DNA from: Aphis gossypii
Lineage: Eukaryota > Arthropoda > Insecta > Hemiptera > Aphididae
Direction of reading: 5' to 3'
DNA: 64,000 nucleotides
Assembly: GCF_020184175.1 (NCBI RefSeq)
Contig: NW_026082986.1
Location: forward strand, 186,001-250,000
Shown here piece by piece: positions 14,100 to 27,400 of this stretch (its first letter is position 1; each line of letters begins with the position of its first letter). Under the pieces are notes generated by a model. The model saw nothing but the letters and a program-made list of their open reading frames with translations. It was not told the DNA's origin and did no database searches. A program made the position numbers and the translations under genes.

Positions 14100-14850
14100 T
14101 ACTCATAGACATTTTCAATTTTTTTCATACATAATAATCGATAAAATATTTATCGTAAAAGCTTAAAAACTAATACAAAGTTTTTCGTAAATTTGTATTA
14201 CAGTTACCTATTCAAAAAATATTTAAAATGTATAAGAATGATTTTTTTGTATAAACAACATTTAAAGTTCAAATTTTTACGAAATCACGAAAAATTTTAA
14301 ATCATTTTGTAGTTGAAAATTTATAAAATTTTCAATTTGTATAGCTAAGAATAACAAATTTATCACAAGATTTCTCACAAGTAGTTCTTACTATAGCCAA
14401 AAAAAAAAAAATCATAAAAATACTTATGCACAATTTTCTTTATAGATATTTTAAGTTAAAATTTAGGTAATGAATTAAATAAAATATTTAAATAAAGAAT
14501 AACCATTTTAGTTATGTTTTAATTTAAAACTATTATTTGTTGGTTTCTATTTTAATGGTAGTTGAAATTTTTAATGTTTAATGTATATCATTAGTGTCAT
14601 TAGTGATTTATTACATTTCATACATACAATGACATTTTAAATTGCATTATTTTTGGAAATAACTAATTCAACCTACCGTATTATAATAGCAGTATGATAT
14701 ATTTTTATTATCTATATTATAAAACTCAATACCTTTATCATAAAATATATTTAGTAATATAAGCTGACAGTTCGCCTTTGTTTAGAATCATTTTCCGTGT
14801 ATGATGATTTATCATTCGATTAAAATTTATAATAAATTATAATAAATTTA
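14100..14850 (-). repeat. Copy of the ~548-bp-unit aphid repeat family, reverse orientation
   Basis: The internal sequence has the family's recurring blocks, for example AAATTTTTACGAAAT and TTCACAAGT-like segments. The right end, around 14762-14815, has GCTGACAGTTCGCCTT followed by TTAGAATCATTTTCCGT. That corresponds to the end GCTGACAAATCATCTC..TAAGAATCGTTTTTCGT of the copy at 19449-20607. It is more diverged than the other copies and its left boundary is uncertain. Confidence 0.5.
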
Positions 14851-15036
14851 TAATACATAAATATTATACTATGACTTACTCAACTACGCGGTGTATTCGA
14901 GACCAACAGAGTTGTTACTTACTTTTTCCTTCTTTTATTTTACTTTTAGCTTTAAGCTTCACATAAACGCTGCAACTCTTATCTTTAAATTATCGATTTC
15001 GTCTTCTACACTTTTTTAACTTCAAATCACACCAAA

Positions 15037-15480
15037 TTACCAATTAAACTACCAAACTATAAACTCTATCTTAAGCCGATATAGACGTACGCAATCAAAT
15101 TATGGAGCTCTGCATAAATCTCAAACACTAACCACATTCAAAGTTTCCAGTTCAAAACCTTTCGAATTATAACCAAAACACCCTTTTAAGTTTCAAATTA
15201 GTCCTTATACAACGATCTTACCATCATGACATCATTCTGGTCTTCGATGTAACTAAAACATTTTACGAAAGATGCGTGTTAAAAAATCAAAATCAAAGAA
15301 ATCCTTTAATCAAAGTACTTGCGTCAGTAAACATACTCAGTAGTTCTCCAGAAAGGTTGAAAAGGCGGTGATGTCAATACCTTAAGAACTAATCAAAATC
15401 ACTTATACGATAATACCCAAAACTTTGTATTAACAACATTGTACTATTGACATATTGTATAAATAATCAATCTAATAATT
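15037..15480 (+). mobile_element. Decayed Jockey-like LINE 3' end
   Basis: From 15037 the frame reads LPIKLPNYKLYLKPI, a stop at 15082-15084, then TYAIKLWSSA. This is the KP(I/V)WTYG.QLW motif after the reverse transcriptase domain of Jockey-type ORF2 proteins, with the tryptophan codon changed to TAG. The match continues as IQSFQFKTFRIIT and then needs a frameshift. In the new frame the final motif appears as NPLIKVLASVN...SPERLK near 15299-15362, resembling the family's HPNPLI..L.....P.RLK ending. Several stops and the frameshift make it a dead copy. The 3' boundary near 15480 is approximate. It supplies no target duplication that I could see. Confidence 0.75.
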
Positions 15481-16636
15481 TAATTATTTTAATTAAGTCT
15501 GATTTACATTAACACTTAAGAATTAGTAATTACTAATTACCGTGCATTTTTTTTTCATACAAGTAATTATTCACACGTATCTTATATGAGTAACAGATTG
15601 TATAGCTTATAAACTTACACTTTTATATTTTAAATTTTTATATTATTACTTATATATGTAATATATTATTAATTTAAACATGTTATATTTTTCTGATATT
15701 TTGAGTTACACGCTAAAATTTTTTTCTTATATATTTTCATCTATGGATGGTATATTTACATATATAATATGATTTATTTATACAAACGCAATATTTTCCA
15801 ATACATACATCCTTCAAGTCTAAAGTGTTAAGTTATAACAGACAATTTTGAATTTTTACTTTAGTTATATTATTAAGAGGTTAATGTTCGCATTAGCCAA
15901 TTTTGGACTTAGATCAATATATAATGTAATGTAATACAATTTTAGACCTATATTTTATATATGGTAAAAACATTTCAAATAACTGTGTTAAAAATCTACA
16001 CAGTTTACATTTAACAGAGTTTAAGAAGGAGTAAATTTAATTTGTCACGGACTACGCCACGAAATATCAGCTATACTATATAAAACATATAATATTACCA
16101 CAATTATTGAAATATTTCCAGCAGAGTTGTCGGATAGTACTTATAGCGAATAATATGACTTACAGTAGGTACTGTACAAAAAGTGATTCATCTAGTACGG
16201 TTATTTCATATTATTTTTTTATTGTAAATTATTTAGTAGACCCAGTCTAGATATAATGAATTTCGAGTACCGAGAAAAAAGTTCAGTCTATATCAAGAGT
16301 TTACCAAATCAAAATTCGTTGTATCAAGGCTCAAGAGCAGTAATTAATAAATTTATTTTTAACAAGATTAAGGAAATTTAAATTTAAATCAACACACTAC
16401 AAATACATATTCATTTTAATTTGATAATTTATTAAAATAATTTAAGTAGCGATCATAATTGGCCACATTCGTGGAAGGGGGCTTAACATTTTTGTCGTAC
16501 CTATTATCGTAAGCACACGTTTTAGACGCTTCAGTCGTCTGGCTTTATAATTACATTCTGGGGTTGCTTAAGCCTTCTAAAGTCCCCTCCCCCACCACCA
16601 ATATCATCCGCCTATGATGACGATGTACGACCTTTT
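15481..16636. other. Non-coding DNA, no gene seen
   Basis: AT-rich with no coding signal on either strand. A short patch at 16560-16620 is C-rich (CCCCTCCCCCACCACC) without any reading frame of note. Confidence 0.45.
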
Positions 16637-16720
16637 AAATTCTGAACTAAGTGATGAATGTATTGATTTTAAAATGATGTGTGTTTTATTTTTGCTTTTG
16701 TGTGTCTGTACCTACACCAA
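16637..16720 (+). repeat. Terminal fragment of the ~548-bp-unit repeat family
   Basis: The segment TTCTGAACTAAGTGATGAATG, followed by a T-rich run and GTGTCTGTACC, matches the ends of the copies at 19449 and, reversed, at 52199. It sits at the 5' boundary of the duplicated dsRNA-binding-gene block. A degenerate version lies in the same place before copy 2, at about 37525-37550. Confidence 0.6.
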
Positions 16721-18235
16721 AACTAGTTGAAATAATGCTTCAGTGGCGGGGTAGTTGGAATCATCGGATTTGCGGGGTATACAGAAGGAACCAAAGTATA
16801 CAACAAATTATTACTTCTGAAATATTCGTTTTTGTTAAGTTTTTTTTTTTTTATAAACAACGATAACATTTTTTTGGTTGAGTTAAAATACTTGAAAATT
16901 TAATATAAAGTTTTTCATAAGTTATTATATTATATTATATGATAATATCGAAAATGACCGAATGCACACTTATTTAGTAGTTTTATTTTACTGCATCCGC
17001 TGTGGAGCGCTGTGCTGGTGATCACAATAATAATAATATTTTATATTATATACGTAAAATAGCTCAGTCATCGTTATATTAAACTAATATATTGTACTAT
17101 TCTTCCTACGGTAATGTACATAGATTTTGCCTACAAACAGATTGATTGTTATTGTTTCATTATATAAATGTCCATCTGCAATTTATTCTTAAACAATAAT
17201 AAACGTAAAATGCATATTTATTATTTTCTATCTCAAATAGCAATATTTTGTTTTCTAGGAAAGGATTTTACTCTTTACGATAGAATGGTATCGGTACATG
17301 ATAGGTTACAGGTTATAGTTTACATGAACCACTACAGAAGCACACGGATGCGATGGCCGAACCCGATGGATTACAACTTGTTAGTAGATATTCATCGGCT
17401 GTTTACAGACTTCACGAAATTATGGTTAAGTACGATAAGTCAGTAAAATACAATAAGCTTTCCGTGGTGGATTTATTCCCGAATACAATTTATACATATA
17501 ATGCCAAATGTGGTGAAATCCTTAGGTACTTATGGATATGGTTCGTCGAGCAATGAAGCGATAAATGACGCAGTGAACAGATTTTTGGACAAGCTGGCAT
17601 TTATTTCTGAAATAGATGACTATTTACTGAACTCAACAAACCCACCATGTCTAGAGAGTACTGTTAAATTGGCACAATCCATCAATTACATCGGCAAACT
17701 TCAAGAGTTATGCGTAGCTCGTGCTTGGAATCTAAAAGAATATGAATATTGTCAAAATATTGAGGGTGAATACAATAATAAAGAACATTTTTTTACCGTA
17801 ATATGTTCTGCTAGGCCCTATAAATCAAAAGACGTAGGTAAAACCAAGAAAATTGCAAAAAATCAAACAGCTTATTCAATGTTAAATCAAATAAATATTA
17901 ATCAACATAGAACCAATAACACTTACTCATCGAATGAAAGAGGAAAAATGAATAAAATGGAAAATGAAAAACTAGTTTGTCAATAAGTAATGTAGACAAA
18001 AATGAAATTGTAAACAAAGCTCTGCACCATAACTACCATATCAACTGTGACGGAATGTTTAAAAACTACATTGGTATACTACAAGATATATGCATGGCTC
18101 ATGGTTGGAAGTTACTAAAATATGAATACCACAAAGAAAATAATAAGTATTCTGTGATAATATGTTCCGTTGGACTCTAAAAATCTATGTGCAAAGATCA
18201 TGCCAAGAAAATTGCTAAGAAACAAGCCGCTATAA
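16640..18235 (+). repeat. Segmental duplication, copy 1 (partner 37527-38610)
   Basis: Non-coding and coding parts both match the partner in the same order. Shared landmarks are GGATTTGCGGGG..TACAGAAGGAAC (about 16767 and 37625), CTTATTTAGTAGTTTTATTT (about 16970 and 37730), GGTGATCACAATAATAATA, TTCCTACGGTAATGT, AATAGCAATATTTTGTTTTCT, then the protein-coding part. Because flanking and putative intron sequence is shared, this is a DNA-level duplication, not a retrocopy. Identity is highest at 17567-17756 (about seven differences by eye) and lower elsewhere. Confidence 0.8.
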
Positions 18236-18327
18236 GAAATTGTTATCTATATACTCGTACCTATAATAATAATATTACATCTATTCAAACATATATTAAT
18301 AAAGAATCTGTGGTTGAAAAATATTAG
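17259..18327 (+). pseudogene. dsRNA-binding-domain protein (R2D2/Loquacious/TARBP2 type), broken copy 1
   Basis: A possible acceptor (TTTTGTTTTCTAG at 17246-17258) opens a frame with KDFTLYDRMVSVHD. A second frame has AMAEPDGLQ and AVYRLHEIMVKYDKSVKY, like helix 1 and strand 1 of a first dsRNA-binding domain. After a frame change, the 17501-17986 frame has G.G.SSNEAINDAVNRFLDKL, like helix 2 of that domain, followed by a complete domain: YIGKLQELCVARAWNLKEYEY...HFFTVICSA...KTKKIAKNQTAYSML. This frame stops at 17984. In another frame from 17977 comes a further domain, YIGILQDICMAHGWKLLKYEY...YSVIICSVG, a TAA at 18178, and KSMCKDHAKKIAKKQAA to a stop at 18325. In this family the domains bind dsRNA and assist Dicer. 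At least two frame changes and one stop argue for a pseudogene. Tiny introns are a less likely alternative. Confidence 0.75.
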
Positions 18328-19448
18328 TGAAAATATATAAATGATTTAATGGTTATGATAAATTACTAATTTCGATTATATATAACTGTAAAAATAATAT
18401 CTCATCAAAAACGCTTCGTGTAATAACATCGCTAAGTAAAAAAAATTACTTAAATTACAAAAGTTGTGATATCAAAAATTGGCTAAATGATTACATAAAT
18501 TCATTAATATAGAAGTATCTATAACTGTTTAGTTTTTGTATTAATGTACCTTGTGTATTTATTTAGTGTAAATAATAATTTTACTTTACTTGGCGGCTAC
18601 TAGAAGGATGTATTTAAATAGTTGTATTGTTCAATAGTTTAACTAATTTTAATTTTAATTAAGTTAATTTACTTAGCTTTGGGCAGTTACTATGTCTCTA
18701 CAACTAAGAAACCAAAATATGCACTATGTCTCGATATCTACATAAATATTTGCATTATTTTGTATGTCGCGTGCACCATGACTTAACCGCGCGATAAAAT
18801 AACACCCTTGTGTTCCCAACCTATGAGGGTAATATGTATAACAATTTTCACACAGTACATTATCTATCAGAACGGGTTCTGAAATAATTTCAAACATAGA
18901 TTAAATACGTGGTAGGCGTAGACGTCAAAGCAAACGCGAGGCTGATCTGAGACTAATAAGAACATTACTATAATACTGTAATATTGTATACTATTGTCGG
19001 TTATCAATTGTTTTGTTTAACACTATAGAGTGTTTATTTTTATTTTATTTTATTCGCGGCCAGCACAAGCACATACATTGTGGAATTTTTGAAAAACATA
19101 GCGTTTTGTTTAATAATTATGCCAATACTTTAGCATATAACTAAGGCCATAATACTCCGATAAACTTGAATTTTTCACAGAATCATCTACAAATAAAAAA
19201 TGAGCTATTCGTGAAAGTTTCGAGTATTGGTTCATTTAGTTTAGGCTATAGGGTAGTCGATTTTCGTAAACTAACATTGGTTGAATACAAGTTGGGTCTC
19301 TCGTGTAATATACACCATCGTCACACACTGATTTCTTTTTTTTTTTTTATTCAACTCTGCGCAGCGACCACGGTGTTGGATAATATATTCTATTAAATAG
19401 AATAAGTAATTGTGACTTGTGAACTACTCTCTATAGACTAAAACCAAC
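18328..19448. other. Non-coding DNA after dsRNA-binding copy 1
   Basis: No coding frame is supported. Similarity to the partner copy ends at about 18231, directly after the KKQAA codons, so copy 1 lacks the C-terminal tail present in copy 2. Confidence 0.45.
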
Positions 19449-20607
19449 ACTATTTAGATTCTGAATCAAGTGATGAATGTATTGATTTTTTTTGTGTCTG
19501 TACATAATAACTTGTTAAGATAATACTTCTTATAGATAATACTACCTAACCTAACTTTGTGGATGGTTTCCAGTCGAAAATTAAATAATTTAGATGCATT
19601 ATAGAAGATAAAATTTACAAAAAAAAAAGTGACGAAAAAACGGGAAGTTATTTATGCAAACATCGATTTTTTTATATGGTTGTACCTAACTCCAAAACTA
19701 ATCACTGTAAATATTTGAAATTTTCACCAAATGTTTATATTATTGTTATTCATAGACCGTTAATTTTTTAAAATATTTTGTCTTTTTTTGAGTTTTTTAT
19801 AAACAACTTAAATTTTCAACTTTTCCGAGTATTTTTTTTTTGAAGTGTTGATAAAAAATGTTGAGTGCCTAAAAAAACTAGAAAATTAAAAATTTGTTTT
19901 TATTAACTTTTTAAGTTCAAATTTTTCAAAATTTGTTAAAATCGCGAAAATGTTATAGTTGAAAATTCATAATTTTTTTATACTTATATCTAATGTTAAA
20001 AAATTCAACACTAAGTTTTCCATAAGTTTTCTTTAAATAGCTGTAAAGAAAACTCGAAGCGTCATTATAGGAAAAATCTTGTGAGCGTTAGAATTTTAAA
20101 TTTTTACGAAATTGCGTAACGATAACGAATTATCCTCAAACGATTTAAATATTTATTATTATTCAAAAAGTATAAGTCTTAGATTCTTAAAAATTTCATT
20201 AGTTATTTAGATTGGCATTTACTTTACATAATTTTATTTTTAAAATATTTCGATAATTTTAATGCTAACATTTAGCACAAAGTTCTTCATGAGTTAGTCT
20301 TATATAGTGATTTAAAAATTATAATAATACATAAGCATAATTTTTTTATTAGAGCTTGATGTTTAATAACATTGGCTTATAATAATTATAAAAAAAACTT
20401 AAATCTTGGGGTATTCAGGCCATGAAAACATAAACCACCTTTTTCACCATTCACTAGAAAATATATCATAGGCTGACAAATCATCTCCGTTAAGAATCGT
20501 TTTTCGTATACAATAATATACCTATCGTTGGATTCAAACTTAAAACATCCATAATAGTAACCTACTATATAGCAGACTCAGCAGAGCGTTACTCACTTGA
20601 CCACTCT
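19449..20607 (-). repeat. Copy of the ~548-bp-unit aphid repeat family, reverse orientation
   Basis: The left end TTAGATTCTGAATCAAGTGATG matches, in reverse, the end of the 50484-52200 copy. The right part (about 20470-20607) has the family's opening landmarks in reverse: the GCTGACAAATCATCTCCGTT block, and then GCAGAGCGTTACTCACTTGACC, corresponding to CAAGTGAGTACCGCTCTGC at 50490. Between them lies about one internal unit, including the TATCCTCAAACGATTTAAATA and AAAAAGTATAAGTCTTAGAT blocks. It has no coding capacity. Confidence 0.75.
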
Positions 20608-20937
20608 TTTTTTTTACTATAAATCGGTACCTAAGCTGTGGTTGATTAAAATAATAAAAAAATAATGAGTAATATTGTAAAAATTTAACTTTAATCGATT
20701 ACTTTATGAACTATTTAGGGTTTGTTGCTTTTTGTAATATATAGATTATAGATATATGCTTCTATGTTATGGGTGTCTCCGTGACGATGTTCTAAGTGAG
20801 GGCTAGGTACATGGTGATTTGAATAATATGAATAATATGTCTAAGCATTTTACAATAGTTTTTAAAGACTGTCTGAGTGTAATAAATACTAGACTAAAAA
20901 TTAGATTTATTTTTATTTGATGTGGAATAATTATAGT

Positions 20938-21488
20938 TGTTACGTCCCGATTAGTTGATTTATACATTGACGCGAGAATGAATATGTGACGTAGAAGTGT
21001 ATAGTAAAATGTTTAATAAACGTTAAAACTTGATTCAAAAATATAATATATAGCTTATTATTGGATATTGAGCGATGTTACGACCTGACTCCAAAATACT
21101 GATAGACAAGATCGTAAGTGGTGTTACGACCAACCTTTGATTGTCATGAATATCCCTAACCATGTGCTGAGCTCTTATCTCGGTCTCCCTTTTATATACT
21201 CTGATCACAAAGAGTGGGTGTCGTGGTTATGGCGATTCTATTACACGAGGGTTATCGCAATGAGTTTACGTGAGCTTGTCAACTTGTATCTTTATCCGTG
21301 GGACATCGAGTTCCGACTTTTACCAAGAAGAAACATGTGGTCTTACTTTAATGTTTAAATTAAATATAATACAGTGTTCACGCTTTTCGGCTTGTGTCAA
21401 TAATTAATTTAATAAAATATGTTACCATACCGTATAATGTGTGAGTTATAGATTTTTAAATATATATATTATTACAAGGTCCGTAACA
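20938..21488 (+). mobile_element. Probable solo LTR
   Basis: The 551-bp segment begins TGTTACG and ends CGTAACA, a perfect 7-bp inverted pair bounded by TG..CA as in retrotransposon LTRs. It has a TATA-like TTTATATACTC at about 21190 and AATAAA at 21412-21417, consistent with a U3-R-U5 layout. TGTTACGACC recurs inside at about 21075 and 21121. I found no matching target duplication in the flanks and no internal gag/pol or second LTR, so the call is tentative. The 73-codon frame at 21137-21358 lies inside it and shows no known domain. Confidence 0.45.
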
Positions 21489-24400
21489 TGTAAAGAAATA
21501 ATCTTTTATACATAAAATTTCGATCAGAAACTACTCATTTGAATGTCAATTCTGATGTATAAACATTAAAAAAAAAATCATCTGCTTCACAATAGTATTA
21601 TAACATCTTACTTTACTAAAAAAAAAAAAAAATTGGTTCTTATTTGAAACAAAAAAAAAGTTTATACAGAATAATTAAAAAAATATTTATATATAATTTA
21701 TATATATATATATATATTTTTTTTTAAATATTATATAATACATAATAAATCTAAGTAATTGAAAATTTTCAAGTTAAATTACTTGACTAATATATAGATA
21801 ATTTGAATAATATTGCTAGTAAATTCCGAAAAATCAGAACTCAAATAAATATACTTTAATAATAATCGAAGAAAAAAATGAGGTCGAGTATATTCGGTGA
21901 ATCATCCCGTACACGTGTTTATTATATTATATAGTGGCATTAGTAATTTACTTATGTTATGTAGAAAATATATACTTATACTTTTTATATAATATTCATG
22001 ACGTGACCTTTTAAATCGTATTTCCTCTCAGTGTTCAGCCACGCGCAAAGAAATCCGTTCAAATTAAAATAGTAAAAAACAGCTTTTTCGTGTACATATA
22101 GGTATACAACTAACTCAGTAAATATAATTTACTCATTCACATCCTACCCGCAGTCCGCTAAGGGAAAGCTTTTCTTTTTATAATATTACATATAAATATA
22201 ATATGCATCACGCTGCGCAAATCTCGTTTTCAATAAAAGCATAACGAATGGCTCGAGTCTGCCATAATTAGGTACATTTTGTTTAAGAGATGATTTACTA
22301 AGAAATCTAACCCTCTACATTTTTTTCTTTTGATAATGAATTAATTCAAATTTTGAATATACTTAAAGAACATTCAAACTATTGAGTTTTTTTTTTGTAC
22401 TTACTGCATAAAAAATTGTCTTGTGGTGATAGAAATTTCTGTTTTCAAACTAAAATCCTTTTTAAAAATATAAATTATCTATTGGTTGACTTTTTCTTAC
22501 TCTTTAAATAGTACGAAAAATCTCAAGAATTCAAAAATATAGTCTAACTATCTAAATAAATCAGATTTTGAAAAATCGCATCATTGAAGAAAAAGGGGGT
22601 GAGCGTGACTGATGAATCGTCCTGTGTATTGTATTATACATAATACATGTGTGCTATTATAATGATACAATAAACCTATATAATAATATAATATTACGTG
22701 CACGTAGCTATAGCGTATTGCGTATATAATAATAAACATTTACACATGATAACGATCGTTGGAGATGAAAGAGTACGCACAAGCGGGTGCCACTTATATT
22801 CTACGAGCGACATTTTGCTTTCGGACGAAAAAAAAACTTACACCGAGTCAAGTATGACTACAGTAGTAAAGAAACACCATATGTTTGTCTGTTTATTATT
22901 TATTTTATGCGCACATAATATTATTATTACTATTATAATACTGACCTGACATTTTTCGCGCTGTCGAACAGAACAAATGTTTAAAACTATTATTATACAA
23001 ACTATACAAGGACGTCGTGCAAGTTCTTTCTACAGTAGGTACCGTTTCCGATACGTTTCGATATGTTTTGAAATGCTTTGAAGTTTTACCTTTGACCCTT
23101 TTGTTTAAAATTACGCAACATCCGACGGTTTTAGAAAATAAAAAAGGTGAGATTTTGATGATTTCAAAGTTACATAATATATTTAATTATTAGGTGGGTA
23201 AAGTAATAAATTAGCAACATTTTAATACGATGTAAAAATTTTAACAGCTGTTTCGTGAAAATTAATTTTTGGAATTACGATAATTATTGCGAATCAGGCA
23301 GAAGATATATACTTATTATTCTTATCGAATAATAGTTTTTGAAAAAATCTAAATTGAAACAGCATTAACTCAGTATTATACTTCCAATGGGCACTAAGTA
23401 TAAATCGTTTATAACAAATATGCGTTAATAAACCATGCACGTGTATAAATACGTGTATTATAATATAACGTCTGTGTATAAAGTCACTTCTGTCTTCACT
23501 CGTATCTCTCTAAAATACATCCATCAATACTTGAACTGATTTACGAATAACGAGTAATTAGATTTTTAATAAGCCCCGGAGACTCAGATTAGGTGATGCT
23601 ATAATTTTAATATTGAACTGGTTAGTGATATTTTGAACTTCCTTTATTCTTTGTTTTTAATAATTTATACATCATTCATTTATAAACTCGAACAAACCAA
23701 GTAACCAACTTCGTATAATACTAATTATAAACCATATCGAGTAATGAGTACTGAAATAAGTACCTATCGAGTTCAAGTATTAACTATGTATGTGTCACTA
23801 TGCTTTCTTTCCGGTAGTTGAAGAGTTCGCTTGAAAACTGAATTCGTTAAACATGTATGATTTTTTTTTTAAAAAGAACAAGTGCACTGACAAATAAATG
23901 ATTCCATTAGGTCGTTCGTTAAATTATTGATCTAAGAATAAATTATATATATTCTATAGAATTCAAACTATCTACTTTTGAAATATAAGTTAAACTCATA
24001 AAAACGTTTCCCAAGTAAAAATCCTAAATAATTCAAACTTTATTTAAAACAAAAAAATGGTTAACATTTTAAAACTGAATTGCATGTTTCTATTAAAAAT
24101 TTAAAAATACTATAGTATTGATAATTAAGTACACACATTTGATGTTCCAGTCTTTAAAAATAATCATGAAGGGATACGAGTATACAACACGCAGATCTCC
24201 TCATGTCATTACACTACTGCAATAATAGAGTGGGCACATTATGACATAGTTTTTCGTCTATTAATTGGTAATAGTGAACAGACACATTTATAATGGATTT
24301 AACTAAGAATCATAATAGATATTAAAATAATAAATTACCACAGTTACACCAGGTTAGATATGAGATATGTAATTGTTTTTATATCAAGGTGGTTAATTTA

Positions 24401-27400
24401 AATCTTAAAGTCTGACAAAATTATAGTAAGGGTTTGATCCTGAAATCATTTGAGTTTATAGGCATATTTTTTAAATTTATTTTATTAAATTCCAAGTAGG
24501 TATTAAGTAATAAGCGTAATTTGAAATACGCTAGGCATTGATTTTAGTTAATATTATAATATATTGTAGGAACAAAATATTTTATTTTTGAAATGAAAGA
24601 ATATGTGTATATTATACGGTTCAAGTACATTGGCGGCGCTGAAGATACTCACACAAAATTATCATTTGCTACTCATACAGCCTAGCTATTGCTGTATTAT
24701 AGATACGCAATCACGCTTGTAATAGTAATTGCCTATCGAATACTCCTTAAAGAATAAAAAGACGCAATTACAATCCCCTTAACCTATTTATATAAGGTAA
24801 TTGTAATACATAATACAACCATACCATGGCAAATTAATTTGTTATAACATTTAAACCAAAAGAAAACACAGAAATCCTTTACCACTCCAAAAACAGAAAC
24901 CGAAATCTCTCTGTTGTGCAGTAGGTGTCAATAGATTACCTCGTTATTGAGTTTAGGCATTATAATGAATCGATTCAATTTCAATTCAATGATAAATTAT
25001 TATACCTACACAACAAATAGGTAACGATTCCAAGCGAAAAATCGTAAGGTTATAAAAACAATTAATTTCATAATAATATTAAAATCTTAACAAATGCTTG
25101 TACACCTCACTTCCTCAAAATTATCCTAAAAATTTCTGATTATTTTCAATTTTGTCATTCAAAAGTACCAATTAGATCCAATTTTCTATTAGAAGTCTGC
25201 TTTAAGTTGATTACCTAAACTTTTTTTTTTTACTAGAAAGTGTTTTTAGAGTTTAGGCACAATTAAAAAAAAAGTGAGGATTGAGGATTTATGGTGGAGA
25301 GCGGGCTTGACTGATTTGCTCTCTTTATATATATCTGTCACTGCAGGATAAGTAAGGTTCCTTACGAAACTTTCGATACTCTTCTTTTTTTACTGCCTTT
25401 GCCGAAATGCACGGTGTTTTTATATTAAAAAAAAAACAAACAAACACATCGTTGTTATAATTTATTTGTTCTACCACAGTTCTTAAAACGAATCTCAGAA
25501 ATTACACATATAATAATATATTATGACGTAGGGTTCGCCATGGTTGTGCTAGAATAATATATTGTTTTATTTTAAGCCGTAAAAGTTGTAGATACAGCAG
25601 TTATGATGATACTTACTTGAATAGAAAGTTTTATTATTTAGACCGGCGCCTTAACAACGGCGTTACTGCAATGTTTTTATACTTCGTTTATAAAACACAA
25701 TATTTATAATATTATTATACGAGCATTAAACATAATGAGGTGTATCTAAGCACTAACAAAATTGGTTATCAAATGTCAATACGATAGATAAGTTATAGAA
25801 GGAAAAATTAATAGTAATTTACTTGAATCTTCAATCTTGGTTAAGTTAAATTTTGATATTATTCTTAAAATAAAAAGATATTTTTAAAATTACTTTTTAT
25901 CATCTGATAAATTATTGAATTGCATAACTAATGTTTTTTAAATATTTTTTACATCGAATAATTGCCGATTGTCAGCCATTATGGTTTTTTAACGAGAAAA
26001 ACATCTTTCAACGTATGTAGATGATATTGGTGCGTATTTATAAAAATAAAATATGTTTGATAACAATTGTTTCTGTCGTTTCACTCAGACAACATAATAC
26101 GTATACAATTTGCTTAATTTACGTACAAACTGCAATAGGTATACCTACGACCTACGTGTATACGTTATACGATCGTTTTGATAAAGCGATAAATATTATA
26201 AAAACAGATATGGAATCAGCGTTAAGTGTACACAACAGATAGTTTTAGCCAAATATTTCAATTTAATCCAAATTATTTTTTAAATAAAAAAATTCAATTT
26301 TCAAATTTCCACATTTTTGGTAATTATAAGGAGAGAAATTCAAAATAGTGGGATGATTCATTTCGCGAATTTATTGCACTTTTTGCTTGCCTAATAAAAA
26401 TCTCTTTAAATAATTATTGTTATGATTCTAAATTTTTAAATAATGATAATGATATCGTCAATATTATAACAATATAATAAAAACCACTTAAACGTTATAA
26501 TTACAATTCTTAAAATTATTAGTAATTATTCGTAATTCTTTATATTTTTATTTTTTACGTACTAAACAACATTTGTTTTGATTTATTGTGAACAGCACAA
26601 TTTATGTAAAACTGCATAAATTAGCGTAAACTCTGGTTTGCTTATAATCAGTGGATTGCCTCTTGAGAATAATATTATATTCTTACCATTTTTCACATCT
26701 CCTTGGTTATTACGGTGATTTATTAAGTATAAGTACCAAGTTCCTAATTATTTATTTTTAAATTTACACGATATTGAAAAATTAGATTATATCGCTTGAG
26801 ATATATGTTATATTATTTTATGGCTGAATAACACGTAGGCGTCACACATGGTAACAAAATTAAAAATCGTTAAATTATTCAATTTCCTCAACTTAATATT
26901 GTTACATCAAAATACCTATGTATCCTACCCTCCTCTCGACTGGCCAAATGCTAAGCAAAAATACGTAAACAATATAGTATATATTACAGTACAGTATGTA
27001 CAGAATATACAGTATTTTAGCTTAGCCTGTAAAAATATTTTCAAACACTTTTAAACTATACACATTAATATTTTCTATGCTATATTATTTTAATTAAATA
27101 AAATTCTTATTTATGGTATTTTAGATTATGAATATCTATCTATAGTAATTAGTAATATTTTAGTCATAGAAACATATTTATATAACTTGTATAAGTTAAA
27201 AGTTTAAGTAAATTAACATAATATATTGTACTAGATAAAAGGGCATAAGATACAGAAAATATATTAATAGTAATATTTTCTATAGAATAAAAATTAATAA
27301 AAAAAATTGAACTTCAAACGGTCATAAAAATAATGTGACTTTCTGATCAAACAGTTTAAATTCTTATAGAAATATATTGTGAATATGTAACTTCGATATT

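Noticed and set aside
17246..17259. Splicing of exon 1 (4122) to the acceptor before dsRNA-binding copy 1
   Set aside because: The phase fits and gives GKDFTLYDR, but the frame breaks before any complete domain, and the copy is better explained as a duplicated pseudogene. Transcript data would be needed to exclude it fully.
21137..21358. 73-codon frame in GC-richer sequence
   Set aside because: Lies inside the candidate solo LTR and has no recognisable domain.
22698..22949. 83-codon plus-strand frame
   Set aside because: Slightly GC-richer than its surroundings but ends in an Ile/Thr-rich run and has no family, promoter or splice support.
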